Positions 44,501 through 53,112 of a DNA stretch of 64,000 bases are shown here, in pieces. Positions within the stretch are counted from its first letter, which is position 1; every line of letters begins with the position of its first letter. This DNA comes from PNNG01 sp046291695 (GTDB lineage Bacteria; Bacteroidota; Bacteroidia; UBA7662). The notes under the pieces were generated by a model. That model saw nothing but the letters and a program-made list of their open reading frames with translations. It did not search any database and was not told where the DNA came from. Position numbers and translations under genes: made by a program. The stretch lies in assembly GCA_046291695.1 (NCBI GenBank), contig JBKBSO010000015.1, forward strand, positions 1-64,000, given 5' to 3'.

Positions 44501-46878
44501 AATACCTTCACTTGACCTTCATTGCCATCGATTTGCAGCTGCATGCCATTTTGCAGGCCCGCATGAATGCCTGGCACATTGATAACGGTGGGAATACCGA
44601 GTTCGCGTAACAAAATCACTGAGTGCGATAAGGCCGATCCTTTTTCGATAATGACGCCTTTACACCCCCTGAACAAGGGTGCCCAGCCCGGATCAGTACG
44701 CAAGGCACACAGAATTTTGCCGTCGAGATTCCTGACTTCGGCCAATTCTGTAATGCACACCACTTCACCTTGGACTATCCCCGAAACTGCTGCCTGACCT
44801 TGCCAAAAGCCTGGTTGCAGTTCACCGCTCGCCTGCGCCACCTGGCGCCCGGGCAAGTACACCCTTCCGGGTGGATTTTCGGTAAGCCATTGTGCTAAGG
44901 CTACACTGCGCCTATCTATTTCTTCCCGTGGAGGAAGTGCACCCCCGCTCCAATAGCTTTCAAGTTCCTCTAGCCTAAGCTGAAAAACCTCATCGGGACT
45001 ATGCAATATCCCTTCTTCAACAAGCAATTCAGCCGTGCGCCTGAACAAACAGCGGTACATGCCAAATAGCCGTGTGCGTTCGAGCCGTAAGGCTTCACGC
45101 CGCCAAATTCCTTTTTTAAGCCCGGCTAAACTTTTAACCTCAATCTTCTTCCCCTCAGCACTCGACTTTGGTGTTTGTATGGGCTCATCCTTTAAAAACG
45201 GCCGCAAATAGATGAAAAATAGCTTAGGATCAACCCGCATGCTGATGGTTTCCATTTTTAATTCCCCTATGGTGCGATCGCCAAATTGGTGGATAAAACC
45301 CATTACTTCGGCATAAAAATCAGGAAAATTGGATGCGACAAGCCTCAGTAGTTCTGGGGGATTTTGCAAAAGTAGCCCCTCAAGCCGTTTATCGGCTCGC
45401 GCCTTTTTCGCGAGTTGGATTAAGGCGTTCATAGGCGCCAGTGAGGGCAAATCATGCCCCGCATGCAGTTCACTTTGCAACCATTGTTCTGGCTGATGTA
45501 TGGCCGCGGCCTTTAATTCTCGATGCAATTTACCGTTTTGCATCATCACATAAAAATCGTTTACGATGGGCAAATCCCAGCGATACAACAATTCTGCATT
45601 GATTTTTTGGTACCAAATGCGGCATTGCTCCAGGTTGAATGCTCCGGGCGTATCAGCATAAAAACCATCGAATACTTGCTTAAAATCAGCTTGAAACTGT
45701 AAACTACTGCGTTCTAGTTTGCGAAATGCCAGCAATAGCCTGAGCAGGTTGAGTATTAAAGTCGGGAGTCCCTGAAGTAGCTCCCACCAGCTTTTTTTTC
45801 GATCGTGTATGAAAGCCACAGGCGATTCGAGCCCCATCATACGTTCCATATCGGCCTTATTTTGTCGGAAAGAAGGCAACAACTGTAGGCCCTTGTACCA
45901 GTTGTTGATGTTGTAGTAAATGCGCCCTTGATGCCGATAAAGCAGGTTTTGCACAACATTTTGCTGTTGTCGAATTTTTGATTCGGGAAGGCCAAGTGCC
46001 CGCATGGTTTGGGTATACACCGAAGCATAGGCCTTGCGGGCAAAGCTGTAGGTAAGTTCGGTAGTGGCACCACAATAGCTTTCCTGTATATTGGCATTAT
46101 CCAATACCAACTGCTGGGCTACGGCTGTGGTCACCGGTCGCATTTGTAAAAGGTAAAGTTGCTCACCCGAAATGCAAAATTCGACATCCTGAGGCCCACC
46201 AAATTGCCTTTCAAGGCTTTGCCCGACCCGAAAAAGTGCCTCAAGCATGGCAAAATCAGGCTGTTCTTCAAGCGGGAGGCAGTGCTGCCAATAGTCCTTT
46301 CCACTACCTTTATCAAAGGCATATTCCGAAGCTTCGCGGCTGCCATTCACCAGTCCTTCACCAGAGCCACTCACCACATGAATCAGCAGTTCATTGGGAT
46401 AGGCAGGATAGGTGGTAAACATCACCCCGCTGAAGTCTGCTTTAATCCACTCCTGAACTATAACGGCCGGATAAATAGGTTCATGAATCTTTTTTTCGGA
46501 CCGATAAGCCTGTAAGCGCGCATTACCTACGCTCTCAGCAACTTGTTTAATGGCCGCCAAAAGTGAAGCTGGCGACACATCCAGCTTGCTGTCGAGCATG
46601 CCCGGATAGGCGTGCAGCTTGCCATCTTCACCCACTGCCGAGGAGCGAACGGCATAAGTTTTTTGCGCATCGGTTTCTTCAAGTAACTTTTGTACGGCCC
46701 CTTGCTTCTCCCAACCCGGACGTAATTCAAAATCAGGGCCAAGAAAAGACTTAAAAACCCGGGCGTCCAACACCTGATAAGCTGGCACACGATAGCCTGC
46801 GGCCTTCAAACGAGCTAACCCGGCGGCCTTGCCTCCCTGAACCGAAGCATTATGCCTAAAACCAGTTAAAGCCAGCAT
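44497..46878 (-). CDS. PEP-synthase/rifampicin-phosphotransferase-like enzyme
   Basis: 793 residues from ATG 46878. N-terminal ATP-grasp domain of PPDK type (NASVQGGKAAGLARL, YAVRSSAVGEDG, LLQMRPVTT; to about 270), a long middle region without recognised motif, and a C-terminal swivelling His domain with the phospho-His in GSALSHSVILLRELGIPTV, about 41 residues from the end. The PEP/pyruvate TIM barrel of PEP synthase is absent. This order matches rifampicin phosphotransferase and other dikinase-like phosphotransferases that phosphorylate a small molecule bound by the middle domain. It overlaps both neighbours (UbiA-like by 13 bp and GNAT-like by 4 bp). Confidence 0.85.
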   Translation of the reverse strand: MLALTGFRHNASVQGGKAAGLARLKAAGYRVPAYQVLDARVFKSFLGPDFELRPGWEKQGAVQKLLEETDAQKTYAVRSSAVGEDGKLHAYPGMLDSKLDVSPASLLAAIKQVAESVGNARLQAYRSEKKIHEPIYPAVIVQEWIKADFSGVMFTTYPAYPNELLIHVVSGSGEGLVNGSREASEYAFDKGSGKDYWQHCLPLEEQPDFAMLEALFRVGQSLERQFGGPQDVEFCISGEQLYLLQMRPVTTAVAQQLVLDNANIQESYCGATTELTYSFARKAYASVYTQTMRALGLPESKIRQQQNVVQNLLYRHQGRIYYNINNWYKGLQLLPSFRQNKADMERMMGLESPVAFIHDRKKSWWELLQGLPTLILNLLRLLLAFRKLERSSLQFQADFKQVFDGFYADTPGAFNLEQCRIWYQKINAELLYRWDLPIVNDFYVMMQNGKLHRELKAAAIHQPEQWLQSELHAGHDLPSLAPMNALIQLAKKARADKRLEGLLLQNPPELLRLVASNFPDFYAEVMGFIHQFGDRTIGELKMETISMRVDPKLFFIYLRPFLKDEPIQTPKSSAEGKKIEVKSLAGLKKGIWRREALRLERTRLFGMYRCLFRRTAELLVEEGILHSPDEVFQLRLEELESYWSGGALPPREEIDRRSVALAQWLTENPPGRVYLPGRQVAQASGELQPGFWQGQAAVSGIVQGEVVCITELAEVRNLDGKILCALRTDPGWAPLFRGCKGVIIEKGSALSHSVILLRELGIPTVINVPGIHAGLQNGMQLQIDGNEGQVKVL

Positions 46879-47735
46879 CCTACAATTAAAATAAGGTAAC
46901 TCAGCAACATGGCCAGAGAGCAAAATAATTCAGCTCTACGGTAATATTGATTTTGAGAGGATTTTAGTGCTTTTCTATAATTCAGCAGCAGCACTAGATA
47001 AATAAGCACCGGGAGGGGATAAGTCCACCACGAAAGTTCGAGCCAGCTAAAAAGCAGCAATTGGAGCACCAGTCCGAGCCCTTGCAAGGCCAAAATGGTA
47101 TAGACCGCATGTGGAAGTCCGAGTTGTTTGGAATACGAATCGAGGCCTTCCCGTTCGGCATCCGCTGCATGGGTTTTTCGGGCAATTTCGAAACTAAAAC
47201 CAGCAACTAAACTCAGTGCCATCAACAGCAAAAGGTTCAGGTTCAGATCGTCACGAAAGCCAAACCAAATCCAGCCAATCGCCAAGGGCATAATGAGCAT
47301 ATGGCTGATGGCATACAAAAGCAAACTTTTACGAAGCCAAGTGCCGATAAAAAACTCGTAACGCATGAGCAAGGAGTAGCCCAACGCCAAGAACCACCAC
47401 CCTAATGCCTGCGCCCCCATCTGGTACGACCAAGCCATTTCCATCAGGCTCAACGCGGCCGATAAGAGGACCAGAAACTTCAGGCTAATGCCCCCCGACT
47501 GCAGCACTCGGTTCGGGTGAAGTGCAGCATCGGTGTCAAAGTCTTTAATTTCGTCCATCACCCGTAACCTAAAAAAAAAGCTAATGCAGGCGAGGGCGCC
47601 CCAAACGGCTATCCAGGAAATGTCAAAGTCGGATTGTGCTACGCTTTGCACGGCTGCAAACAGAATCACAAACAGCAACATATTCACCGGCGGAAAACGC
47701 TCCTTGAAATAAGCGGCTAATTTTATTGCTTTCAT
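46866..47735 (-). CDS. UbiA-family prenyltransferase-like membrane protein
   Basis: 289 residues from ATG 47735 (MKAIKLAAYF); an earlier ATG would overlap the divergent exporter gene. Eight to nine helices. The first Asp-rich motif is RVMDEIKDFDTDAALHPNRVLQSG and the second KTHAADAEREGLDSYSKQLG, equal to the two UbiA metal-diphosphate motifs. Such enzymes attach prenyl chains to aromatic or glycerol acceptors. The acceptor is unknown; no quinone genes are near. It is the first gene of the operon with the phosphotransferase-like and GNAT-like genes. Confidence 0.88.
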   Translation of the reverse strand: MKAIKLAAYFKERFPPVNMLLFVILFAAVQSVAQSDFDISWIAVWGALACISFFFRLRVMDEIKDFDTDAALHPNRVLQSGGISLKFLVLLSAALSLMEMAWSYQMGAQALGWWFLALGYSLLMRYEFFIGTWLRKSLLLYAISHMLIMPLAIGWIWFGFRDDLNLNLLLLMALSLVAGFSFEIARKTHAADAEREGLDSYSKQLGLPHAVYTILALQGLGLVLQLLLFSWLELSWWTYPLPVLIYLVLLLNYRKALKSSQNQYYRRAELFCSLAMLLSYLILIVGCWL

Positions 47736-47760
47736 TCCGATAAAAATAGGATATTCAGAC

Positions 47761-49968
47761 ATGCGTTTAGCCTTGTGGATGCTTAAATTAAAAGGATGGT
47801 GGCTGGCACTGCTGCTCGCGCTATTGGGGTTAGGGGCGGCACCCTTACAGCATGCCCTTCGGGTAAATAATTCGCTTGATATTTGGTTTAACCAAAACAG
47901 CCCCGCGCTGCGTGATTATTACGCTTTTCAGCAATATTTTGGCAGCGATGAACACCTCATCGTGATGCTAGAAGCCGAGGAAAGTCTCCTCCTACCCCAA
48001 GCGCAAAAGCAAATCCATGAAGTCCATAACGCCTTATTGGCCTTACCCGAAATTGCCAATGTGCTATCGGGCGCTGATTTGCGTATGCCCGAAGCAGGCC
48101 CACTAGGCCTACGCTTCAGGCAATTATTCAGCCATAGCCCTATACGCCAGCGGCAGCTGCTCGATAGCTTTCCTGACTTTCGCAACCAGCTTTTCAGCTC
48201 CGATTATCGTAATGCGCGGCTATTGCTTCAACTGCACGACGATGGCAATTTAGATAACCAACGGGCCGAAGTAGTGGCTGCCGTTCGGCGCGTGGTAGAA
48301 AAGCATTGGGACGCTGAAGCCTACGCTTTGGGCGGAGTAAGCGTAATTTTTGCCGAATTAAACGCACTCACCGAACTACAATTTGGTCGTTTTTTAGTGA
48401 CTGCCTACATCTTTATGCTTCTGCTGATGTGGTGGATATTTGGCAGCTGGCGGGTCTGCTTGGTAGCCTTTGCCACCATGAGCACAGCCACCTACCTCTG
48501 TTTGGCGGTCTATGGAAGTCTGGGCTTTCAGCTGAACCTGATGACTGTACTTATTCCCATGTTGGTATTGTTGCTGAGTATACTCGACCTGGTGCATTTG
48601 TTACATGCCTGGCACAAACAGGCTACCCAGCCAATAACAAGGGCCATAGCCGAGGTATGGAAAGCTTGTTTACTCACCACCTTAACCACCATGGCCGGCT
48701 TTTTAGCCCTCTGTTTTAGTCCTATGGCCATTTTGCAACAATTTGGATTGTTCAGCGCCCTTGGCATTGGTTTGTGCCTTCCGCTCACCTGGCTATTTGC
48801 CCTCTTGTTGCTCCCAGGCAATTCCAAAAGCCAAAATCAACCTATCGCACAACTCAAAACCGCGAGGCTCTATCCCTGGCTTAATAAGTATAAGGGCGCC
48901 ATCAGCCTGGGTGTTATGGCCACCGTATTGGTTTTTGGACTTGGTGTCTCACGGCTTAAAAGCGATACTTATACGCTTGGGTACCTACCCGCGAACAACA
49001 AGGTATTGGCCGAACACCAACGCCTTACTGAAAAAATAGGTCCCTACATGCCGCTGGAAATATTGTTAATTCCCGATACTTCGGCCCAATTAACCGACAG
49101 CGCTGGCCTGCATGCCCTGCTGCTTTGGCGCGATAAACTTACAGCTAGCGGTTACCATCCCCATTTTGGCCTGCCCCATCTGCTCGAAGCGGCAAGCCTG
49201 CAAACATCAACTGCCCTTAAAGAACAATTAGCGAGCCATGCTCCCCAGGCCATGAAGTTGCTCAAGCAACACTACCCCCAATTACTTTCGGCTTATTGGG
49301 ATGTCCATAGCGGCATGGGGCGGCTCACGCTCTTTGGACCTATGCAAACTGCCCAACAATTAGCCGACAACCTCGACACCTTGAGCCGCCTGCATACCGA
49401 AACTGCTTTTTCGGTAAAGCCGGCCGGTTATCTGCCCTTGTATGCGCAATTGGTGCCATATGCCACCCAAAGCCAAACCCGCTCCTTGGTTATGGCCGCT
49501 ATCATGATCAGCTTGCTACTCTATCTTTATTTTCGGGATATTGCCATGTCACTGAGGCTCTTATGCACCAATGCCTTCCCCGTCTTAGGCATGTTTGCTT
49601 TTATGGGATTTGCAGGCATTGAGCTCGATATCGCTACAGCCAGTATTGCTGCCATAGGCTTAAGTTACTGCATCGACGACAGCATCCACTTTAGCCTTCG
49701 TTACCGTCGCTGTCGCAAGGCCGGGCAGGACCATGCCGATGCCATGAAGCAGACCTATGAGCATACCGGAACCGCCATCCTCACTTCAAGTCTGGTGCTT
49801 TTTATGGGCTTTGCCTGTATGCTTTTTTCACCCCTTAAAACAGTGTATTTATTTGGCCTGCTGAGTTGTGTTATGATTGTATTGGCTTTATTGAGTCAGC
49901 TACTACTTTTTGGACTCTTGTTCTCAAAAACCGATAACACAAAAGCGCATTTTCGGCGTCCGTTGTGA
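47761..49968 (+). CDS. MMPL/RND-superfamily exporter (second copy)
   Basis: 735 residues with the duplicated layout: helix 1, periplasmic loop (~35-200), helix bundle, second loop and a terminal helix bundle. The motif AAIGLSYCIDDSIHFSLRYRR near residue 640 corresponds to the GxxxDD..H motif of the first copy at 10883. It is divergent from the UbiA-like gene with only about 25 bp between the starts, so a common control region is likely. Export of the operon product is inference. Confidence 0.88.
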   Translation: MRLALWMLKLKGWWLALLLALLGLGAAPLQHALRVNNSLDIWFNQNSPALRDYYAFQQYFGSDEHLIVMLEAEESLLLPQAQKQIHEVHNALLALPEIANVLSGADLRMPEAGPLGLRFRQLFSHSPIRQRQLLDSFPDFRNQLFSSDYRNARLLLQLHDDGNLDNQRAEVVAAVRRVVEKHWDAEAYALGGVSVIFAELNALTELQFGRFLVTAYIFMLLLMWWIFGSWRVCLVAFATMSTATYLCLAVYGSLGFQLNLMTVLIPMLVLLLSILDLVHLLHAWHKQATQPITRAIAEVWKACLLTTLTTMAGFLALCFSPMAILQQFGLFSALGIGLCLPLTWLFALLLLPGNSKSQNQPIAQLKTARLYPWLNKYKGAISLGVMATVLVFGLGVSRLKSDTYTLGYLPANNKVLAEHQRLTEKIGPYMPLEILLIPDTSAQLTDSAGLHALLLWRDKLTASGYHPHFGLPHLLEAASLQTSTALKEQLASHAPQAMKLLKQHYPQLLSAYWDVHSGMGRLTLFGPMQTAQQLADNLDTLSRLHTETAFSVKPAGYLPLYAQLVPYATQSQTRSLVMAAIMISLLLYLYFRDIAMSLRLLCTNAFPVLGMFAFMGFAGIELDIATASIAAIGLSYCIDDSIHFSLRYRRCRKAGQDHADAMKQTYEHTGTAILTSSLVLFMGFACMLFSPLKTVYLFGLLSCVMIVLALLSQLLLFGLLFSKTDNTKAHFRRPL

Positions 49969-50278
49969 ATTAAAAATCAAGGTCGTTTAGTTAAGCACTA
50001 ATCGTTATTAAGCATCGTAAGCTCAATTTTTACCCCCGGATGGCCAAGGTTTTCAATACAGATCCTTAGATCCCGACCGTAGTGTGAGGGTTACGCGGAT
50101 AGGCTGTGCCGTAAACAAGCAAGGGAGAAAACCAAAGGTGCTGTGCAATGCACAAATTTTTGGACTGCTAACCGCTTTTGCTTCGCAATGCGCTTGATTA
50201 CACAGAAAGTGCCGTTTCAACCCAGTATCTTTTACTCAACTCAATGATTCGTTAACTAAACGACATTGAATTAAAACT
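49968..50278. mobile_element. MITE-like element, copy 2
   Basis: The element is 49978-50268 (291 bp). The left end CAAGGTCGTTTAGTTAA has one mismatch to the copy 1 repeat; the right end TTAACTAAACGACATTG is identical. Flanks AATTAAAAAT and AATTAAAACT form a 10-bp target duplication with one difference. The body aligns with copy 1 from CCCCGGATGGCC through CGCTTGATTACACAGAAAG. No transposase is encoded. With the riboswitch and its promoter it fills the 556-bp gap between the exporter and the TonB receptor. Confidence 0.87.
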
Positions 50279-50335
50279 AGCCAAAACTTGAATGACAACT
50301 AACAATGTATTTCAGGGAAGAACAACTCAAGGAGA

Positions 50336-50368
50336 TTGAATCATAAGTCAAAAATCCTTCTATCTTTG
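50336..50368 (+). promoter_or_regulatory. Promoter of TPP riboswitch and TonB receptor
   Basis: Exact -7 box TATCTTTG (50361-50368) with a TTG at 50336-50338, 22 bp upstream. The riboswitch begins three bases downstream. Confidence 0.6.
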
Positions 50369-50371
50369 CCC

Positions 50372-50454
50372 CATCTTTAGGGGTGCCTCGCGTAAGCGCG
50401 GCTGAGATCATACCCATTGAACCTGCACAGGGTAATGCCTGCGAAGGGAAGATG
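50372..50454 (+). ncRNA. TPP riboswitch (THI box)
   Basis: The aptamer core is recognisable: GGGGTGCC...GGCTGAGATCATACCC...GAACCTGCACAGGGTAATGCCTGCGAAGGGAA, read in pieces at 50380-50450. The outer stem P1 is CATCTT (50372-50377) with AAGATG (50449-50454). Six Ts follow directly. It binds thiamine pyrophosphate. The expression platform between 50455 and the ATG at 50525 is not obvious, so whether it acts on transcription or translation is open. It controls the TonB receptor. Confidence 0.95.
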
Positions 50455-50524
50455 TTTTTTTAAGTTAGTTTCTTGCTTACTTGCCCCTGGTGAGCATTTG
50501 TAAAACCATTTTAACGTTTCGCAA

Positions 50525-52948
50525 ATGCGTAAAACCACTTTCACCGCCCTTTTATCGCTGCTGAGCATGGCCGCTTGGGCACAAAATTTCACCCTTACCG
50601 GCACGGTTACCGATGCCACCAACCAACAAGCCCTGGCTGGTGCCAGCGTGCTCATCGAAAACACCTTTAGAGGCACGGCTACCGGAAGCACGGGTGCATT
50701 CCGACTCGAAAAACTAACCCGTGGCAGTTACCAGATTCGGGTACAGTATTTGGGCTACCAAACGGAGCGGATTGCGGTGCAGCTCGAGGCCGATCAGCAG
50801 CTCAACATCAGCCTTCAGCCCCAGCGCATGCTCACCGATGAAGTGGTAGTTTCGGCCACCCGCGCTACGGAAGTTACCCCCATGGCGGTGACCAATGTGA
50901 GCCGCGAAGAGCTGGCCAAGCAAAACCTGGGACAAGACCTGCCCTTTTTGCTGCAATTTACCCCATCGATGGTCGTTACTTCCGATGCCGGCGCCGGGGT
51001 AGGCTATACCGGTATCCGCATCCGGGGTAGTGATGCCACTCGCATTAACGTAACCATGAACGGCATTCCTGTAAACGACGCCGAATCGCATGGGGTATTT
51101 TGGGTAAACATGCCCGATTTTGCCAGCTCGGTCGACAACATCCAAATCCAGCGCGGCGTAGGTACCAGTACCAATGGTGCGGCCGCCTTTGGGGCCAGTC
51201 TGAACATCCAAACCAACCGCCTCATCGACACGGCCTACGCCAGCTTAGGCCTGAGCTATGGTTCCTTTAACACCTGGCGGCAAAACACCACCTTTGGAAC
51301 CGGTCTGCTCGACAATGGCTGGTCGTTCGACGGCCGTCTCAGCCGCATTACCAGCGATGGCTACATCGACCGTGCCAGCAGCGATCTGAGCAGCTATGCC
51401 CTCAGCGGCGCCCGTTACGGCAAAAAAAGCATTCTGCGCTTCAACATTTTTAGCGGACGCGAAAAAACTTACCAAGCTTGGTATGGTGTGCCTCAAGATT
51501 CATTGGCCACGAATCGCAGGTTCAATCCGGCCGGACAATTCACCGACCCCGAAGGCAACACCCAATTTTACGATAACGAAACCGACAATTACCAGCAAGA
51601 CCATTACCAGTTTTTTTACACCTACGAGCCTACCAAAAACTGGAGCCTGAACAGCACGCTGTTTTATACGTACGGACGAGGCTATTACGAGCAATTTCGA
51701 AATAACGAGCGGTTTTCGCGCTACGGTCTTGCTAATGTGGCCATTGGGAACGATACTGTTCGCCGAACCGACTTCATCCGTCAGCGCTGGCTCGACAACC
51801 ATTTTTATGGCGTAATTCTAACAGCCAATTATAAAAAAGACCGCCTGAATGCCACGTTTGGTGGAGGATGGAACCAGTATAATGGCGATCATTTTGGCGA
51901 TGTGTTGTGGGCACGGCTGCTTGGCCCTCAGCAGGAATTATTTCCACGCTACTACGAAAACAATGCACTCAAAACCGAGTATAACTTCTTTGCCAAAGCT
52001 GAATATGAAGTGGCTAAAGGTTTGTATGCTTATGGCGATTTGCAGTACCGTGCCATCGATTACCGCTTTTTGGGCTTTAACAACCAGCTCATTAACGTGA
52101 CACAAGAGGCGCAATTCGGCTTTTTTAACCCCAAAGCGGGGGCCTATTACCAACTCAATCAACATTCGCAGCTATATGCTTCGATAGCCGTGGGCCATCG
52201 CGAGCCGGTGCGTGCCGATTTGGTGGAGTCGAGCCCTGAAAGTCGTCCTTCCGCCGAGCGCCTCATCGATTATGAAGCAGGATACCGCATGCAGGGCAAG
52301 CGTTCACTTTTTGCGGCCAACGTGTATTATATGGACTACTACAACCAGCTGGTACTCAATGGTCAAATCAACGATGTGGGTGGCTATATCCGTACCAATG
52401 TTGATCGTAGCTATCGCACCGGTATTGAGTTGGAATATGGATACAGTATAAAGCGCTGGTTACATTGGGGGGCGAACCTCAGTCTTAGCCGCAACCGCAT
52501 CCGTAATTTCGACGAATATGTTGATTTGTATGATGCCAATTTTGACTGGATTGGCAACGGCATCAACCGCTCATTCAACAATAGCCCTATTGCCTTTTCG
52601 CCCGATGTGGTGGGTGCCAGCATCCTGAGTTTCCGCCCTATGGATGGCCTCAACATCGATTTGTTGAGCAAATATGTAAGCCGGCAGTATCTCGACAACA
52701 GTGGTGACCGCAACCGCTCTCTTGACCCCTACCTCACCCACGATTTGCGTATAAATTACCGCATGCCTGCTGGCACTATGGCCAAAGAAGTGGTGTTTGG
52801 ATTGCTGGTAAACAACCTCACTAACCTGATGTACAGCAGCAATGGCTACACCTATCCGTTCTTGTTCGACGGACAACTGGTGGCCGATAACTACTTCTAT
52901 CCCCAGGCCGGAACACATTTCCTGGCCAATGTGCAGTTCAGATTTTAG
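50525..52948 (+). CDS. TonB-dependent receptor, TPP-regulated (probably thiamine uptake)
   Basis: 807 residues. Signal peptide (to about AAWAQ), a carboxypeptidase-like regulatory domain (~22-105; LTGTVTDATNQQALAGASVLIE), a plug domain (DEVVVSATRATEVTPMAVTNVSREEL, ending in GIRIRGSDATRINVTMNGIPVNDAESHG) and a 22-strand barrel that ends in the terminal VQFRF. The TPP riboswitch in its leader points to a thiamine or thiamine-precursor transporter, as known for TPP-regulated outer-membrane receptors of Bacteroidota. No pnuT or thi genes follow, so it is monocistronic. Confidence 0.93.
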   Translation: MRKTTFTALLSLLSMAAWAQNFTLTGTVTDATNQQALAGASVLIENTFRGTATGSTGAFRLEKLTRGSYQIRVQYLGYQTERIAVQLEADQQLNISLQPQRMLTDEVVVSATRATEVTPMAVTNVSREELAKQNLGQDLPFLLQFTPSMVVTSDAGAGVGYTGIRIRGSDATRINVTMNGIPVNDAESHGVFWVNMPDFASSVDNIQIQRGVGTSTNGAAAFGASLNIQTNRLIDTAYASLGLSYGSFNTWRQNTTFGTGLLDNGWSFDGRLSRITSDGYIDRASSDLSSYALSGARYGKKSILRFNIFSGREKTYQAWYGVPQDSLATNRRFNPAGQFTDPEGNTQFYDNETDNYQQDHYQFFYTYEPTKNWSLNSTLFYTYGRGYYEQFRNNERFSRYGLANVAIGNDTVRRTDFIRQRWLDNHFYGVILTANYKKDRLNATFGGGWNQYNGDHFGDVLWARLLGPQQELFPRYYENNALKTEYNFFAKAEYEVAKGLYAYGDLQYRAIDYRFLGFNNQLINVTQEAQFGFFNPKAGAYYQLNQHSQLYASIAVGHREPVRADLVESSPESRPSAERLIDYEAGYRMQGKRSLFAANVYYMDYYNQLVLNGQINDVGGYIRTNVDRSYRTGIELEYGYSIKRWLHWGANLSLSRNRIRNFDEYVDLYDANFDWIGNGINRSFNNSPIAFSPDVVGASILSFRPMDGLNIDLLSKYVSRQYLDNSGDRNRSLDPYLTHDLRINYRMPAGTMAKEVVFGLLVNNLTNLMYSSNGYTYPFLFDGQLVADNYFYPQAGTHFLANVQFRF

Positions 52949-52960
52949 TATATGCGCACC

Positions 52961-52987
52961 ATGGGAGGGTGCACTACACCCTCCCAT
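52961..52987 (+). terminator. Strong hairpin after TonB receptor gene
   Basis: Perfect 11-bp stem ATGGGAGGGTG / CACCCTCCCAT with a 5-base loop, 12 bp after the stop. No T-run follows, so it may stabilise the mRNA end or act as an incomplete terminator. Confidence 0.5.
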
Positions 52988-53112
52988 GATAAGCTATAGC
53001 ACACAGCTAACACGCGCCCTACTAAAGAAACTGTATTATTTTAGCCTAGCTCTTTAAGGTCAACATCCCAGGAGATAGGGGCGAATTCGCAGCAAATGCC
53101 CGATATTCCCTC

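Noticed and set aside
50714..51211. 165-residue reverse open frame in the TonB receptor gene
   Set aside because: Antisense to the plug domain; no start or domain support.
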